Assembly: GCA_963606965.1 (NCBI GenBank)
Contig: CAVDAL010000021.1
Location: 1 to 14,300, forward strand
Direction of reading: 5' to 3'
From: CAVDAL01 sp963606965
GTDB taxonomy: Bacteria; Actinomycetota; Coriobacteriia; Coriobacteriales; QAMH01
Length of the DNA stretch: 14,300 bases
Position numbers and translations under genes: made by a program. Below, piece by piece: positions 7,070-13,136 of this stretch. Position 1 is the first letter of the stretch. Each line of letters opens with the position of its first letter. Below the pieces are notes generated by a model. That model worked only from the letters and a program-made list of their open reading frames with translations. It was not told the DNA's origin and did not search any database.

Positions 7070-7486
7070 TTAATGATTTGTGCGCATGCTTGTTGCGTTC
7101 AAGCGTGCAACTGCGCGTCCAGTTTCATCAAAAACTTCAACTTCATAAAAAGCTAAAGTTTTGCCAAGTTTTGTTGGACGAGCTTTAGCAACAAGCTTGT
7201 CGCCCTTTGCGCGGCGCATGAAATCCATTGTCGCGCTAACTGACGCGCTTGGCTCTTGATTGACATTTGATGCAAGAGCTAAAGCAAAATCTGACAATGC
7301 GAAGAAAACTCCACCCATCACATAACCTTGTGCATTGTGGTGCCTGTCATCAACTGTCATGCTTACTGTGGCTTCCCCAGTTTGAAAATCAAAGTCATCA
7401 ATCTTTGCGCCAAGGCATTTATTAGCAAATTCATCGCTTGCAAAAAATTCTCTGACTTCTTCTATTGTTTCCATATGCATGTCCAT
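7070..7486 (-). CDS. PaaI-family hotdog-fold thioesterase
   Basis: A 138-residue protein with the single-domain hotdog fold of the PaaI/YdiI acyl-CoA thioesterases. The central motif DDRHHNAQGYVMGGVFFALSDFALA (residues about 46-70) corresponds to the family's HxNxxGxxHGG-type helix, including the Asp that follows GGVFFALSD; here the usual HGG is MGG. Later conserved segments are SVSATMDFMRRAKGD and VEVFDETGRAVAR, both common in the family. The enzyme would hydrolyse acyl-CoA thioesters in the cytoplasm; its substrate is unknown. The ATG at 7486 follows GAGGG by 5 nt; ATGs at 7480 and 7474 are less well placed. It lies between the tRNA-Asp terminator and the str promoter, so it is probably transcribed alone. 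Confidence 0.9.
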   Translation of the reverse strand: MDMHMETIEEVREFFASDEFANKCLGAKIDDFDFQTGEATVSMTVDDRHHNAQGYVMGGVFFALSDFALALASNVNQEPSASVSATMDFMRRAKGDKLVAKARPTKLGKTLAFYEVEVFDETGRAVARLNATSMRTNH

Positions 7487-7537
7487 TTTTACCCTCGCTT
7501 TAACCGTTCACACTTTATTAAGCTAATAAGTAATATG

Positions 7538-7567
7538 AAAAAGCCACCGCTTAATGCGATGGCTTTT
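7538..7567 (-). terminator. Intrinsic terminator after tRNA-Asp
   Basis: A 12-bp stem (AAAAGCCATCGC with GCGGTGGCTTTT on the minus strand, one G-U pair) has a 5-nt loop and continues into TTTTTCATATT. It starts about 10 nt past the tRNA 3' end. On the plus strand the G-U pair becomes an A-C mismatch, so it should work mainly in the minus direction. Confidence 0.85.
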
Positions 7568-7576
7568 AAGTTTTAA

Positions 7577-7653
7577 TGGCGGGATGTACGAGACTTGAAC
7601 TCGCGACCTCTGGCGTGACAGGCCAGCGCTCTAACCAACTGAGCTAACACCCC
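7577..7653 (-). tRNA. tRNA-Asp (anticodon GTC)
   Basis: A 77-nt cloverleaf including an encoded 3' CCA. The acceptor stem GGGGTGT pairs with ACATCCC (one G-U). The D-arm is TAGCTCAGTTGGTTAGAGC, the anticodon stem is CTGGC/GCCAG around the loop CTGTCAC with anticodon GTC, and the T-arm contains GTTCAAGTC (TTCAA loop). The discriminator base is G73, as expected for tRNA-Asp. It has its own candidate promoter and terminator between groL and the thioesterase gene. Confidence 0.98.
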
Positions 7654-7685
7654 TTGTTTTGCTACTTCGTTAAGCAGCGAATGGT

Positions 7686-7713
7686 AGTTTAGCAGAAAAT
7701 TCCAGCTTGTAAA
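7686..7713 (-). promoter_or_regulatory. Candidate promoter of tRNA-Asp
   Basis: On the minus strand TTTACA (7713-7708) is followed after 16 nt by TAAACT (7691-7686), about 33 nt before the tRNA 5' end. The -35 box matches the consensus at five of six positions. It overlaps the hairpin that appears to terminate groL. Confidence 0.55.
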
Positions 7714-7724
7714 GCGAGAATTTT
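7696..7724 (-). terminator. Probable AT-rich terminator of groL
   Basis: On the minus strand two arms of 13 bases, AAAATTCTCGCTT and AAGCTGGAATTTT, can pair at 12 of 13 positions (one G-U) around a 3-nt TAC loop. The hairpin starts 3 nt past the groL stop. The T-run lies inside the 3' arm, so termination may be partial. Its position right after groL supports the call. Confidence 0.5.
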
Positions 7725-7726
7725 AA

Positions 7727-9358
7727 TTACATCATGCCACCGCCCTGCATTGCGGCTGCCATTTCCGCAGGATCAGGGCCATCTTTAGGCACATCAGAGA
7801 TTGTTGCATCGGTGATGAGCAGCATAGCTGCAACAGAAACAGCGTTCTGCAAAGCGCAGCGAGTAACTTTAACAGGATCGATAACGCCCATTTCAAGCAT
7901 GTCGCCATATTCGCCAGTGGCAGCATTTAAGCCATAACCTGCATCAGAATTCTTAATGCGGTCAACAACAACAGATGCTTCAAAGCCAGAATTGTCTGCA
8001 ATTGCACGCATTGGAGCTTCGCATGCCTTGCGAACAATATTAACGCCAACCTTTTCATCTTCGTCAGTACATTCAATATCATCCAAAGCAGATACAGCAT
8101 CAATCAATGCACAACCGCCGCCAGCAACAATGCCTTCTGCAACAGCAGCACGTGTTGCCTGCAATGCGTCATCGATGCGTGATTTCTTTTCTTTAAGTTC
8201 AGCTTCTGTAGCAGCGCCAACCTTAACAACAGCAACACCGCCAGCAAGCTTTGCTTTGCGTTCTTGCAACTTTTCACGGTCAAAGTCTGATGTTGTTTGT
8301 TCAATTTGAGCTTCAATTGAAGCAACACGGTCTGCAATTTCGCTCTTTGCACCAGCGCCATCAACAATAGTTGTTGAATCTTTTGTAACTTTAACGCTCT
8401 TTGCTGTGCCAAGCATATCGATTGTTACATCGCCCAAGCTAATGCCAAGTTCTTCCAAAATTGGCTGTCCACCAGCAACAATAGCAATGTCTTCAAGCAT
8501 GCGCTTGCGGCGGTCACCAAAGCCAGGAGCCTTAACAGCAACAACATTCAAAACGCCACGAATTTTGTTCAATACCAAAGTTGCTAAAGCTTCGCCTTCA
8601 ACATCTTCAGCGATGATGAGCAATGGCTTGCTTGCTTGCATAACCTGTTCAAGCAATGGCAAAATTTCTTGCAATGAAGAAATCTTTTGGTCTGTAATCA
8701 AAATATATGGCTTTGAAAGTTCAGCTGTCATATTGTCTGAATTTGTTGCCATATATGGTGACAAGTAGCCCTTGTCAAATTCCATACCTTCAACAACATC
8801 AATGTCGATGCCGAATGTGTTTGACTCTTCAACAGTAATTACGCCATCTTTGCCAACCTTTTCCATAGCAGCAGCAATCTTTTCACCAATTGCAGCATCG
8901 CCAGCAGAAATAGCACCAACATTTGAAATTTGTTCAGAAGTCTTAACCTCTGTTGAATTTTCTTGAATCTTTGCAACCAAAGCGTCTACTGCTTTTTCCA
9001 TGCCGCGGCGCAAGCTCAATGGGTTAGCACCAGCTGTAACATTCTTCAAGCCTTCTTTAATCATTACATCTGCAAGAAGAGTTGCTGTTGTTGTGCCATC
9101 GCCTGCTGCTTCATTTGTTTTAACAGCAGCTTCACGAATAAGGTTTGCACCCATATTCTCAATCTTATTTTCAAGCTCAACTTCTTTAGCAACAGTCACG
9201 CCATCATTTGTGATAAGCGGAGAACCAAAGCTGCGTTCACATGCAACATAGCGACCCTTAGGGCCAAGTGTTACCTTAACAGCATCTGCCAATTTTGATG
9301 CGCCAGCAGCCAAGCCGCTGCGTGCATCTGCATCAAAAGTAATATTTTTTGCACCCAT
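7727..9358 (-). CDS. groL: Chaperonin GroEL (Hsp60)
   Basis: A 543-residue subunit of the double-ring ATP-dependent folding machine that works with GroES. The ATP-site motifs are present: LGPKGRYV (from Leu31), NDGVTVAKE with Asp52, and GDGTTTATLLAD with Asp87. The apical and intermediate domains show IITDQKISS-like ILITDQKISS, APGFGDRRKRML and EGIVAGGG. The C-terminus ends in the Gly/Met tail MQGGGMM, typical of the folding chaperonin. I start at the ATG at 9358 (MGAKNITF), 9 nt after AAAGG. A TTG at 9367 would add three residues and lie directly on the ribosome site. It follows groES by 18 nt in one operon. Only one groEL copy is visible here; other copies elsewhere cannot be excluded. Confidence 0.98.
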   Translation of the reverse strand: MGAKNITFDADARSGLAAGASKLADAVKVTLGPKGRYVACERSFGSPLITNDGVTVAKEVELENKIENMGANLIREAAVKTNEAAGDGTTTATLLADVMIKEGLKNVTAGANPLSLRRGMEKAVDALVAKIQENSTEVKTSEQISNVGAISAGDAAIGEKIAAAMEKVGKDGVITVEESNTFGIDIDVVEGMEFDKGYLSPYMATNSDNMTAELSKPYILITDQKISSLQEILPLLEQVMQASKPLLIIAEDVEGEALATLVLNKIRGVLNVVAVKAPGFGDRRKRMLEDIAIVAGGQPILEELGISLGDVTIDMLGTAKSVKVTKDSTTIVDGAGAKSEIADRVASIEAQIEQTTSDFDREKLQERKAKLAGGVAVVKVGAATEAELKEKKSRIDDALQATRAAVAEGIVAGGGCALIDAVSALDDIECTDEDEKVGVNIVRKACEAPMRAIADNSGFEASVVVDRIKNSDAGYGLNAATGEYGDMLEMGVIDPVKVTRCALQNAVSVAAMLLITDATISDVPKDGPDPAEMAAAMQGGGMM

Positions 9359-9376
9359 GTGTATCAACCTTTCCTT

Positions 9377-9664
9377 TTATTCAACTACCGCATAAATGTC
9401 GTCAGCGCGCAAAATTACATAATCTTCGCCGTCGACTGTGATTTCTTGTCCGCCATAACGTCCATAAACAACAGTGTCGCCAGCCTTAACAGGAACAGGA
9501 ATTACTGTGCCGTCGTCTGTTGTCTTACCTTCGCCAACTGCAATAACAGTGCCACGCTGTGGCTTTTCCTTTGAATTGCTTGTAAGAATAATTCCAGAAG
9601 CTGTCTTTTCTTCTGCTTCTGCTTGCTTGATGATGACTCGATCGCCCAGTGGCTTCAAATTCAT
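9377..9664 (-). CDS. groES: Co-chaperonin GroES (Hsp10)
   Basis: A 95-residue lid protein that caps the GroEL ring. It shows NLKPLGDRVIIKQ, the mobile loop around residues 17-34 with the hydrophobic triad Ile25-Ile26-Leu27 (SGIILTSNSKEKPQ), the GTVIAVGEG strand, and the terminal DDIYAVVE. The ATG at 9664 follows AAGGAGG at ideal spacing and gives the usual length. The frame continues upstream to 9754, but those 30 residues cross a GC-rich hairpin and are not GroES-like. It is the first gene of the groESL operon and lies downstream of tsaD. Confidence 0.98.
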   Translation of the reverse strand: MNLKPLGDRVIIKQAEAEEKTASGIILTSNSKEKPQRGTVIAVGEGKTTDDGTVIPVPVKAGDTVVYGRYGGQEITVDGEDYVILRADDIYAVVE

Positions 9665-9689
9665 CTCATGCCTCCTTTTTCTACTATTA

Positions 9690-9709
9690 GCCCGCGCCGT
9701 GCGGCGGGC
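9690..9709 (-). promoter_or_regulatory. GC-rich hairpin in the groES leader
   Basis: A 20-nt, almost pure G+C element (GCCCGC on one arm and GCGGGC on the other, plus two inner pairs) forms a stem in the groES leader about 14 nt upstream of the AGGAGG site. It stands out in AT-rich surroundings. It does not cover the ribosome site and has no T-run after it, so it is not a terminator. It might stabilise the mRNA or sense temperature; that is a guess. Confidence 0.4.
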
Positions 9710-9776
9710 GCATTTACCAAAACTTGCGATAACAGATGCAAATAGTACTTGCACATCTTCAATGAAAAGTTTTCTG

Positions 9777-9796
9777 TAAACATTCTGTAATGTTAA
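9777..9796. promoter_or_regulatory. Operator-like inverted repeat upstream of groES
   Basis: On the minus strand TTAACATT-ACAG-AATGTTTA forms 8-bp arms with one mismatch; the core AACATT/AATGTT is perfect. It lies directly after the candidate -10 box at 9804-9809, where a repressor site would block transcription. It matches neither CIRCE (TTAGCACTC and complement) nor HAIR (CTTGAGT and complement). Confidence 0.4.
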
Positions 9797-9803
9797 GAAT
9801 AAA

Positions 9804-9832
9804 ATCGTAAGAATCTAAAATTTTGCTGTAAC
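9804..9832 (-). promoter_or_regulatory. Candidate groESL promoter
   Basis: On the minus strand GTTACA (9832-9827) is followed after 17 nt by TACGAT (9809-9804). Each matches the sigma-70 consensus at four of six bases. Transcription would start near 9797, giving a leader of about 130 nt before groES. The region is AT-rich, so chance matches are possible. Confidence 0.35.
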
Positions 9833-9882
9833 TTTACTTGTGCTTTTAAGGGGAATGAACGGTTGCACGTCTGTGGTAAAGC

Positions 9883-9895
9883 AGCGCTTCGCGCT
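9883..9895 (-). terminator. Weak hairpin after tsaD, possible terminator
   Basis: A 5-bp stem AGCGC/GCGCT with a GAA loop begins 21 nt past the tsaD stop and is followed on the minus strand by GCTTTACC. The T-run is too short for a confident terminator, so read-through into groESL is possible. Confidence 0.3.
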
Positions 9896-9915
9896 TATGT
9901 AGAAAATATTTGCGT

Positions 9916-12228
9916 TTATTTATTGCGCAAAGGCATGTGAGTAAGCGGATCTGCATCAAGCTGTGCAAAATCATCTTCTGCAAAAAGATCAAGAGCAACA
10001 GATGCAATCATGCAAGCATTGTCTGTGCAAGTATGTGGGTCAGGAACAATTACGCGAATTCCATGCTTGCCAAGTTTTTTTGTCATTTCTTGGCGAAGAG
10101 CAGGATTTGAAGCAACGCCGCCGCCCATGCAAAATGTATTCACACCAGTTTGTTCGCAAGCCTGCAGCGCTTTTGCAACTTGAACATCGACAACTGCAGC
10201 TTGAAAGCTTGCTGCCAAGTTTGGAATGTCAACAGGCATGCCGGCATCATTTTGCCGCTTTATATACGTAACAACAGAAGTCTTTAAGCCAGAAAGAGAA
10301 CATTGCAAGTCGCCGCTATGCATCATTGCGCGCGGAAACTTTATTGCTTTTGGGTCGCCTTGCGCAGCATATCTGCTGATGATTGGACCGCCTGGATATC
10401 CAAGGCCAAGCGCTTTTGCAACTTTGTCGAATGCTTCGCCCACTGCATCATCAAGGGTTGAACCTAAAACTTCATAATCGCCCCAAGCCTTCACATGAAC
10501 AAGCATTGTATGCCCGCCGCTAACAAGCAAAGCAACAAAGGGTGGCTCGATACTTTCATCAACAAACCTATTCGCATATAAGTGACCTTCAAGATGATTC
10601 ACGCAAATGAGCGGCTTGTTTGCTGCATATGCAAAACCTTTTGCAAAAGCCAAACCAACAACCAGTGCGCCAACAAGACCAGGCCCTTGCGTCACAGCAA
10701 CAGCGCTTAAGTCTTCAACTTTCACACCGGCAGCATCCATTGTATCCATGGCTGTTGGAACAATAGCTTCTGTATGCTTGCGCGATGCAATTTCTGGAAC
10801 GACTCCACCAAAGCGCGAATGAAAGTCAATCTGGCTTGCAACGCGCTCAGCCAAAATGTGGCGATTGCCATCAATAACTGCTGCTGCTGTTTCATCGCAT
10901 GAAGATTCAATTGCTAAAATGAACGGCTGAGCGCTATTTTCTCCATCTTCATTTGCTTCACCACCACTAATACTAAGGCGGGTTTTTGGAGTATCTGCAC
11001 AATGAATATTTTTAAGTGGCAAGCCACCGCGCATGATAATGGCATCTTCCCCATCATGATAATAATGCGGACGCTTGCCAAGTTCTTCCATGCCAAGTTT
11101 TTTATATAGATTAATAGCTGCACAATTGCTAGCGCGTACCTCTAAAGTTATGCTGTCCGCGCCAAGGCCTTGCGCATCTGTGGCCACTCGCTCAAGAAGC
11201 AAAGAAGCAATCCCTTCACGTCGCAAGCTCGGCTTCACGCAAACATTGAAGATGCAAAGTTCGCCATCTACAACTTGCCCGCCAGCACAACCTGCGATAA
11301 TGCCGTCTTTTCTGGCAAGCCACCAACTGCGGTCTGAATAATCAAGCTCACCAGATAGCTTCCCAAAAGTCCATGCGTCCTGCGGCATTGCCTCTTGCTG
11401 CAGGCCAACAATTCCTTCAATATCATTAATAGACATTGGGTGAAGGAACATGCCTGCATGGGCGCGCGATGCAGCAACTCCACCAGCATCCATTTCGTCA
11501 GCAATTTTAAGCTTGTCACGTTCGGCTTCTTCCGCATCTGAAAGTCGAGTATAAATTGGAAGAAGCAAAGCTGGGTCACCGGAATCTGTGCAGTTCATTT
11601 TTAGTTGTGCAGCATAAACTTCTAGCAAACCTTCACCATCTAACGACCAAAGCTCTTCTGGTGCAATTTCAAAAAGCTCATCTTCAAATAAGTCTGCAAA
11701 CTTTATTAAACCATTGCCAAGCAAAGTTAGTGGCTGTCCTGCATTTTTCCAAAGTTCAGCAACATCAGCTGGCTTTGCAACACTATCAGCTTCATGACGA
11801 ACAATTCCGCCGTCATTCAAAGAATAACGAACAGGATAAACTTCTTTGCGCATTGCATCTTCAACAATGCCAATTTCACCACGAAGGCCATGCCGCCAAG
11901 CTCGCCATGCAATAGCATCCAAAGTTGAAACGCCATAGACCTTGCAGCCCAAGCCACATGCAATGCCCTTTGCTGTTGCAATGCCAATGCGCACGCCAGT
12001 AAATGAGCCAGGGCCGCGGCCTGCCACAAGCAAATCGATATCTGAAATTGAAAGATTAATAGATGCAAGCATGTCTTGCACGCGTTGCAAAAGAGCTTGA
12101 TTAGCTTTGCGCGGAGCGGGAGCATCGGCACTCGCTAAAAGCTCCAAGTTGCCAGCGCTATCGATTTTGCCAACAGCGATTGCAAGCGTTTCACTTGCTG
12201 TATCAAAAGCTAAAACAGTTTGCGACAT
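9916..12228 (-). CDS. tsaD: TsaB-RimI-TsaD fusion: tRNA t6A37 threonylcarbamoyltransferase with N-acetyltransferase domain
   Basis: A 770-residue protein with three domains. Residues about 1-245 are TsaB, the dimerisation and scaffold subunit (LAFDTASETLAIAV; GRGPGSFTGVRIG at 70-82). Residues about 262-402 are a GNAT acetyltransferase of the RimI type, with the acetyl-CoA loop RREGIA at 336-341 and the ending LYKKLGMEELGKRPHYY. A poorly conserved linker follows to about 434. Residues 436-770 are TsaD, with ESSCDET (441-447), metal ligands His545 and His549 (NHLEGH), SGGHT (570-574), SLSGLKT and Asp736 (TCTDNACM). TsaD transfers threonylcarbamoyl from the TsaC product to A37 of ANN-decoding tRNAs; RimI acetylates S18 in E. 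coli. TsaC and TsaE are not in this window. The ATG at 12228 lies 5 nt after the J-protein stop. No frameshift is seen across the domain junctions, so the fusion looks real. Confidence 0.95.
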   Translation of the reverse strand: MSQTVLAFDTASETLAIAVGKIDSAGNLELLASADAPAPRKANQALLQRVQDMLASINLSISDIDLLVAGRGPGSFTGVRIGIATAKGIACGLGCKVYGVSTLDAIAWRAWRHGLRGEIGIVEDAMRKEVYPVRYSLNDGGIVRHEADSVAKPADVAELWKNAGQPLTLLGNGLIKFADLFEDELFEIAPEELWSLDGEGLLEVYAAQLKMNCTDSGDPALLLPIYTRLSDAEEAERDKLKIADEMDAGGVAASRAHAGMFLHPMSINDIEGIVGLQQEAMPQDAWTFGKLSGELDYSDRSWWLARKDGIIAGCAGGQVVDGELCIFNVCVKPSLRREGIASLLLERVATDAQGLGADSITLEVRASNCAAINLYKKLGMEELGKRPHYYHDGEDAIIMRGGLPLKNIHCADTPKTRLSISGGEANEDGENSAQPFILAIESSCDETAAAVIDGNRHILAERVASQIDFHSRFGGVVPEIASRKHTEAIVPTAMDTMDAAGVKVEDLSAVAVTQGPGLVGALVVGLAFAKGFAYAANKPLICVNHLEGHLYANRFVDESIEPPFVALLVSGGHTMLVHVKAWGDYEVLGSTLDDAVGEAFDKVAKALGLGYPGGPIISRYAAQGDPKAIKFPRAMMHSGDLQCSLSGLKTSVVTYIKRQNDAGMPVDIPNLAASFQAAVVDVQVAKALQACEQTGVNTFCMGGGVASNPALRQEMTKKLGKHGIRVIVPDPHTCTDNACMIASVALDLFAEDDFAQLDADPLTHMPLRNK

Positions 12229-12233
12229 GCTAA

Positions 12234-13070
12234 TTACGCCTCTAGACCACTTGTATCCACATCTGAAGCATCATTATAATCAGCAAGGTTTATATCAAAC
12301 TCAAAGCCACCAAAGCTTGTTGTATTTTTGTTTCCCCAAAAGCTAGATGAACCATCTGATGATGAACCGCCATATGTGCTAGAGTCGCCACTTTCTGAAT
12401 AAGAACTTGAATCGTCTTGGCTTGAGTTCCCATATCCATATGTTCCAGAATTTGAACTGTCATTCGAACTTGAATCAGAGCCTGAATTGTTAGATGAATC
12501 TGAGCCATCATATTGTTGTGAATATCCAGGAGAACTCTGGTTATATTGGTCAGTATTTACTCTATTAAAGAAAGTTCCGGAACATCCCCTTAAAAACAAA
12601 GTGAGCAAAAATTGTATCGCAATAATGGCAATAAAGACGCGCAAGCACCCATTTGAGCCAGAGCTATAATATGTGCCACCGCGATTTTGCTGCTGGTTGC
12701 CGCTGTAATATCCACCTTGATTACTTGAAGTGTCCGTCCTGTTTGTTGTATACCATCCACCATTGAATATGTCATCAAAAGGGTTGCCATACTGCTGGCC
12801 TTGTCCCTGACCTTGTGAACCATATCCGCCATATCCGCCATAAGGATTTTGCGCATAAGGGTTTTGCTTCGCGCGCGGGCCATATGGCGTGCCATTCATA
12901 ATTGAATCATAAGCAGCATTGATTTCAGACATCTTTTTTGCTGCCGCTTCATCGCCAGGGTTTAAGTCGGGATGATATTTTTTTGCGAGCTTGCGATATG
13001 CCTTCGTTACTTCATCTTTAGAAGCGCTCGAAGAAACACCCAAGACTTTGTAAGGATCTGTTTCAGTCAT
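12234..13070 (-). CDS. Membrane-anchored J-domain protein with low-complexity tails
   Basis: A 278-residue protein. Residues 5-58 form a J domain (DPYKVLGVSSSASKDEVTKA, then HPD at 33-35), which would stimulate the ATPase of DnaK. Residues about 61-141 are rich in Gly, Tyr, Gln and Asn. Residues about 142-161 (LRVFIAIIAIQFLLTLFL) are one hydrophobic helix, and residues about 165-278 are very rich in Ser, Asn, Asp and Gly. The zinc-finger and C-terminal substrate domains of true DnaJ are absent, so it is a type III J protein, not DnaJ itself. The HPD motif must be cytoplasmic to meet DnaK, so the Ser-rich tail would face outward if the helix spans the membrane. The ATG at 13070 has no obvious ribosome site. 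The gene lies 66 nt after the radical SAM gene and 5 nt before the TsaB-RimI-TsaD gene, likely in one transcript. Confidence 0.85.
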   Translation of the reverse strand: MTETDPYKVLGVSSSASKDEVTKAYRKLAKKYHPDLNPGDEAAAKKMSEINAAYDSIMNGTPYGPRAKQNPYAQNPYGGYGGYGSQGQGQGQQYGNPFDDIFNGGWYTTNRTDTSSNQGGYYSGNQQQNRGGTYYSSGSNGCLRVFIAIIAIQFLLTLFLRGCSGTFFNRVNTDQYNQSSPGYSQQYDGSDSSNNSGSDSSSNDSSNSGTYGYGNSSQDDSSSYSESGDSSTYGGSSSDGSSSFWGNKNTTSFGGFEFDINLADYNDASDVDTSGLEA

Positions 13071-13136
13071 AGTATCATTAAGTTTACAAGGAATTTGCGC
13101 ATCTATAATGTATGCAATTTGTCAGTTCGGCAACAA

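Noticed and set aside
9665..9754. 30-codon N-terminal extension of groES
   Set aside because: It runs through the GC-rich leader hairpin; the strong AGGAGG and family length fix the start at 9664.
13098..13115. Plus-strand TATAAT between the radical SAM and J-protein genes
   Set aside because: The -35-like TTTACA is only 15 nt away and no plus-strand gene follows; likely chance in AT-rich DNA.
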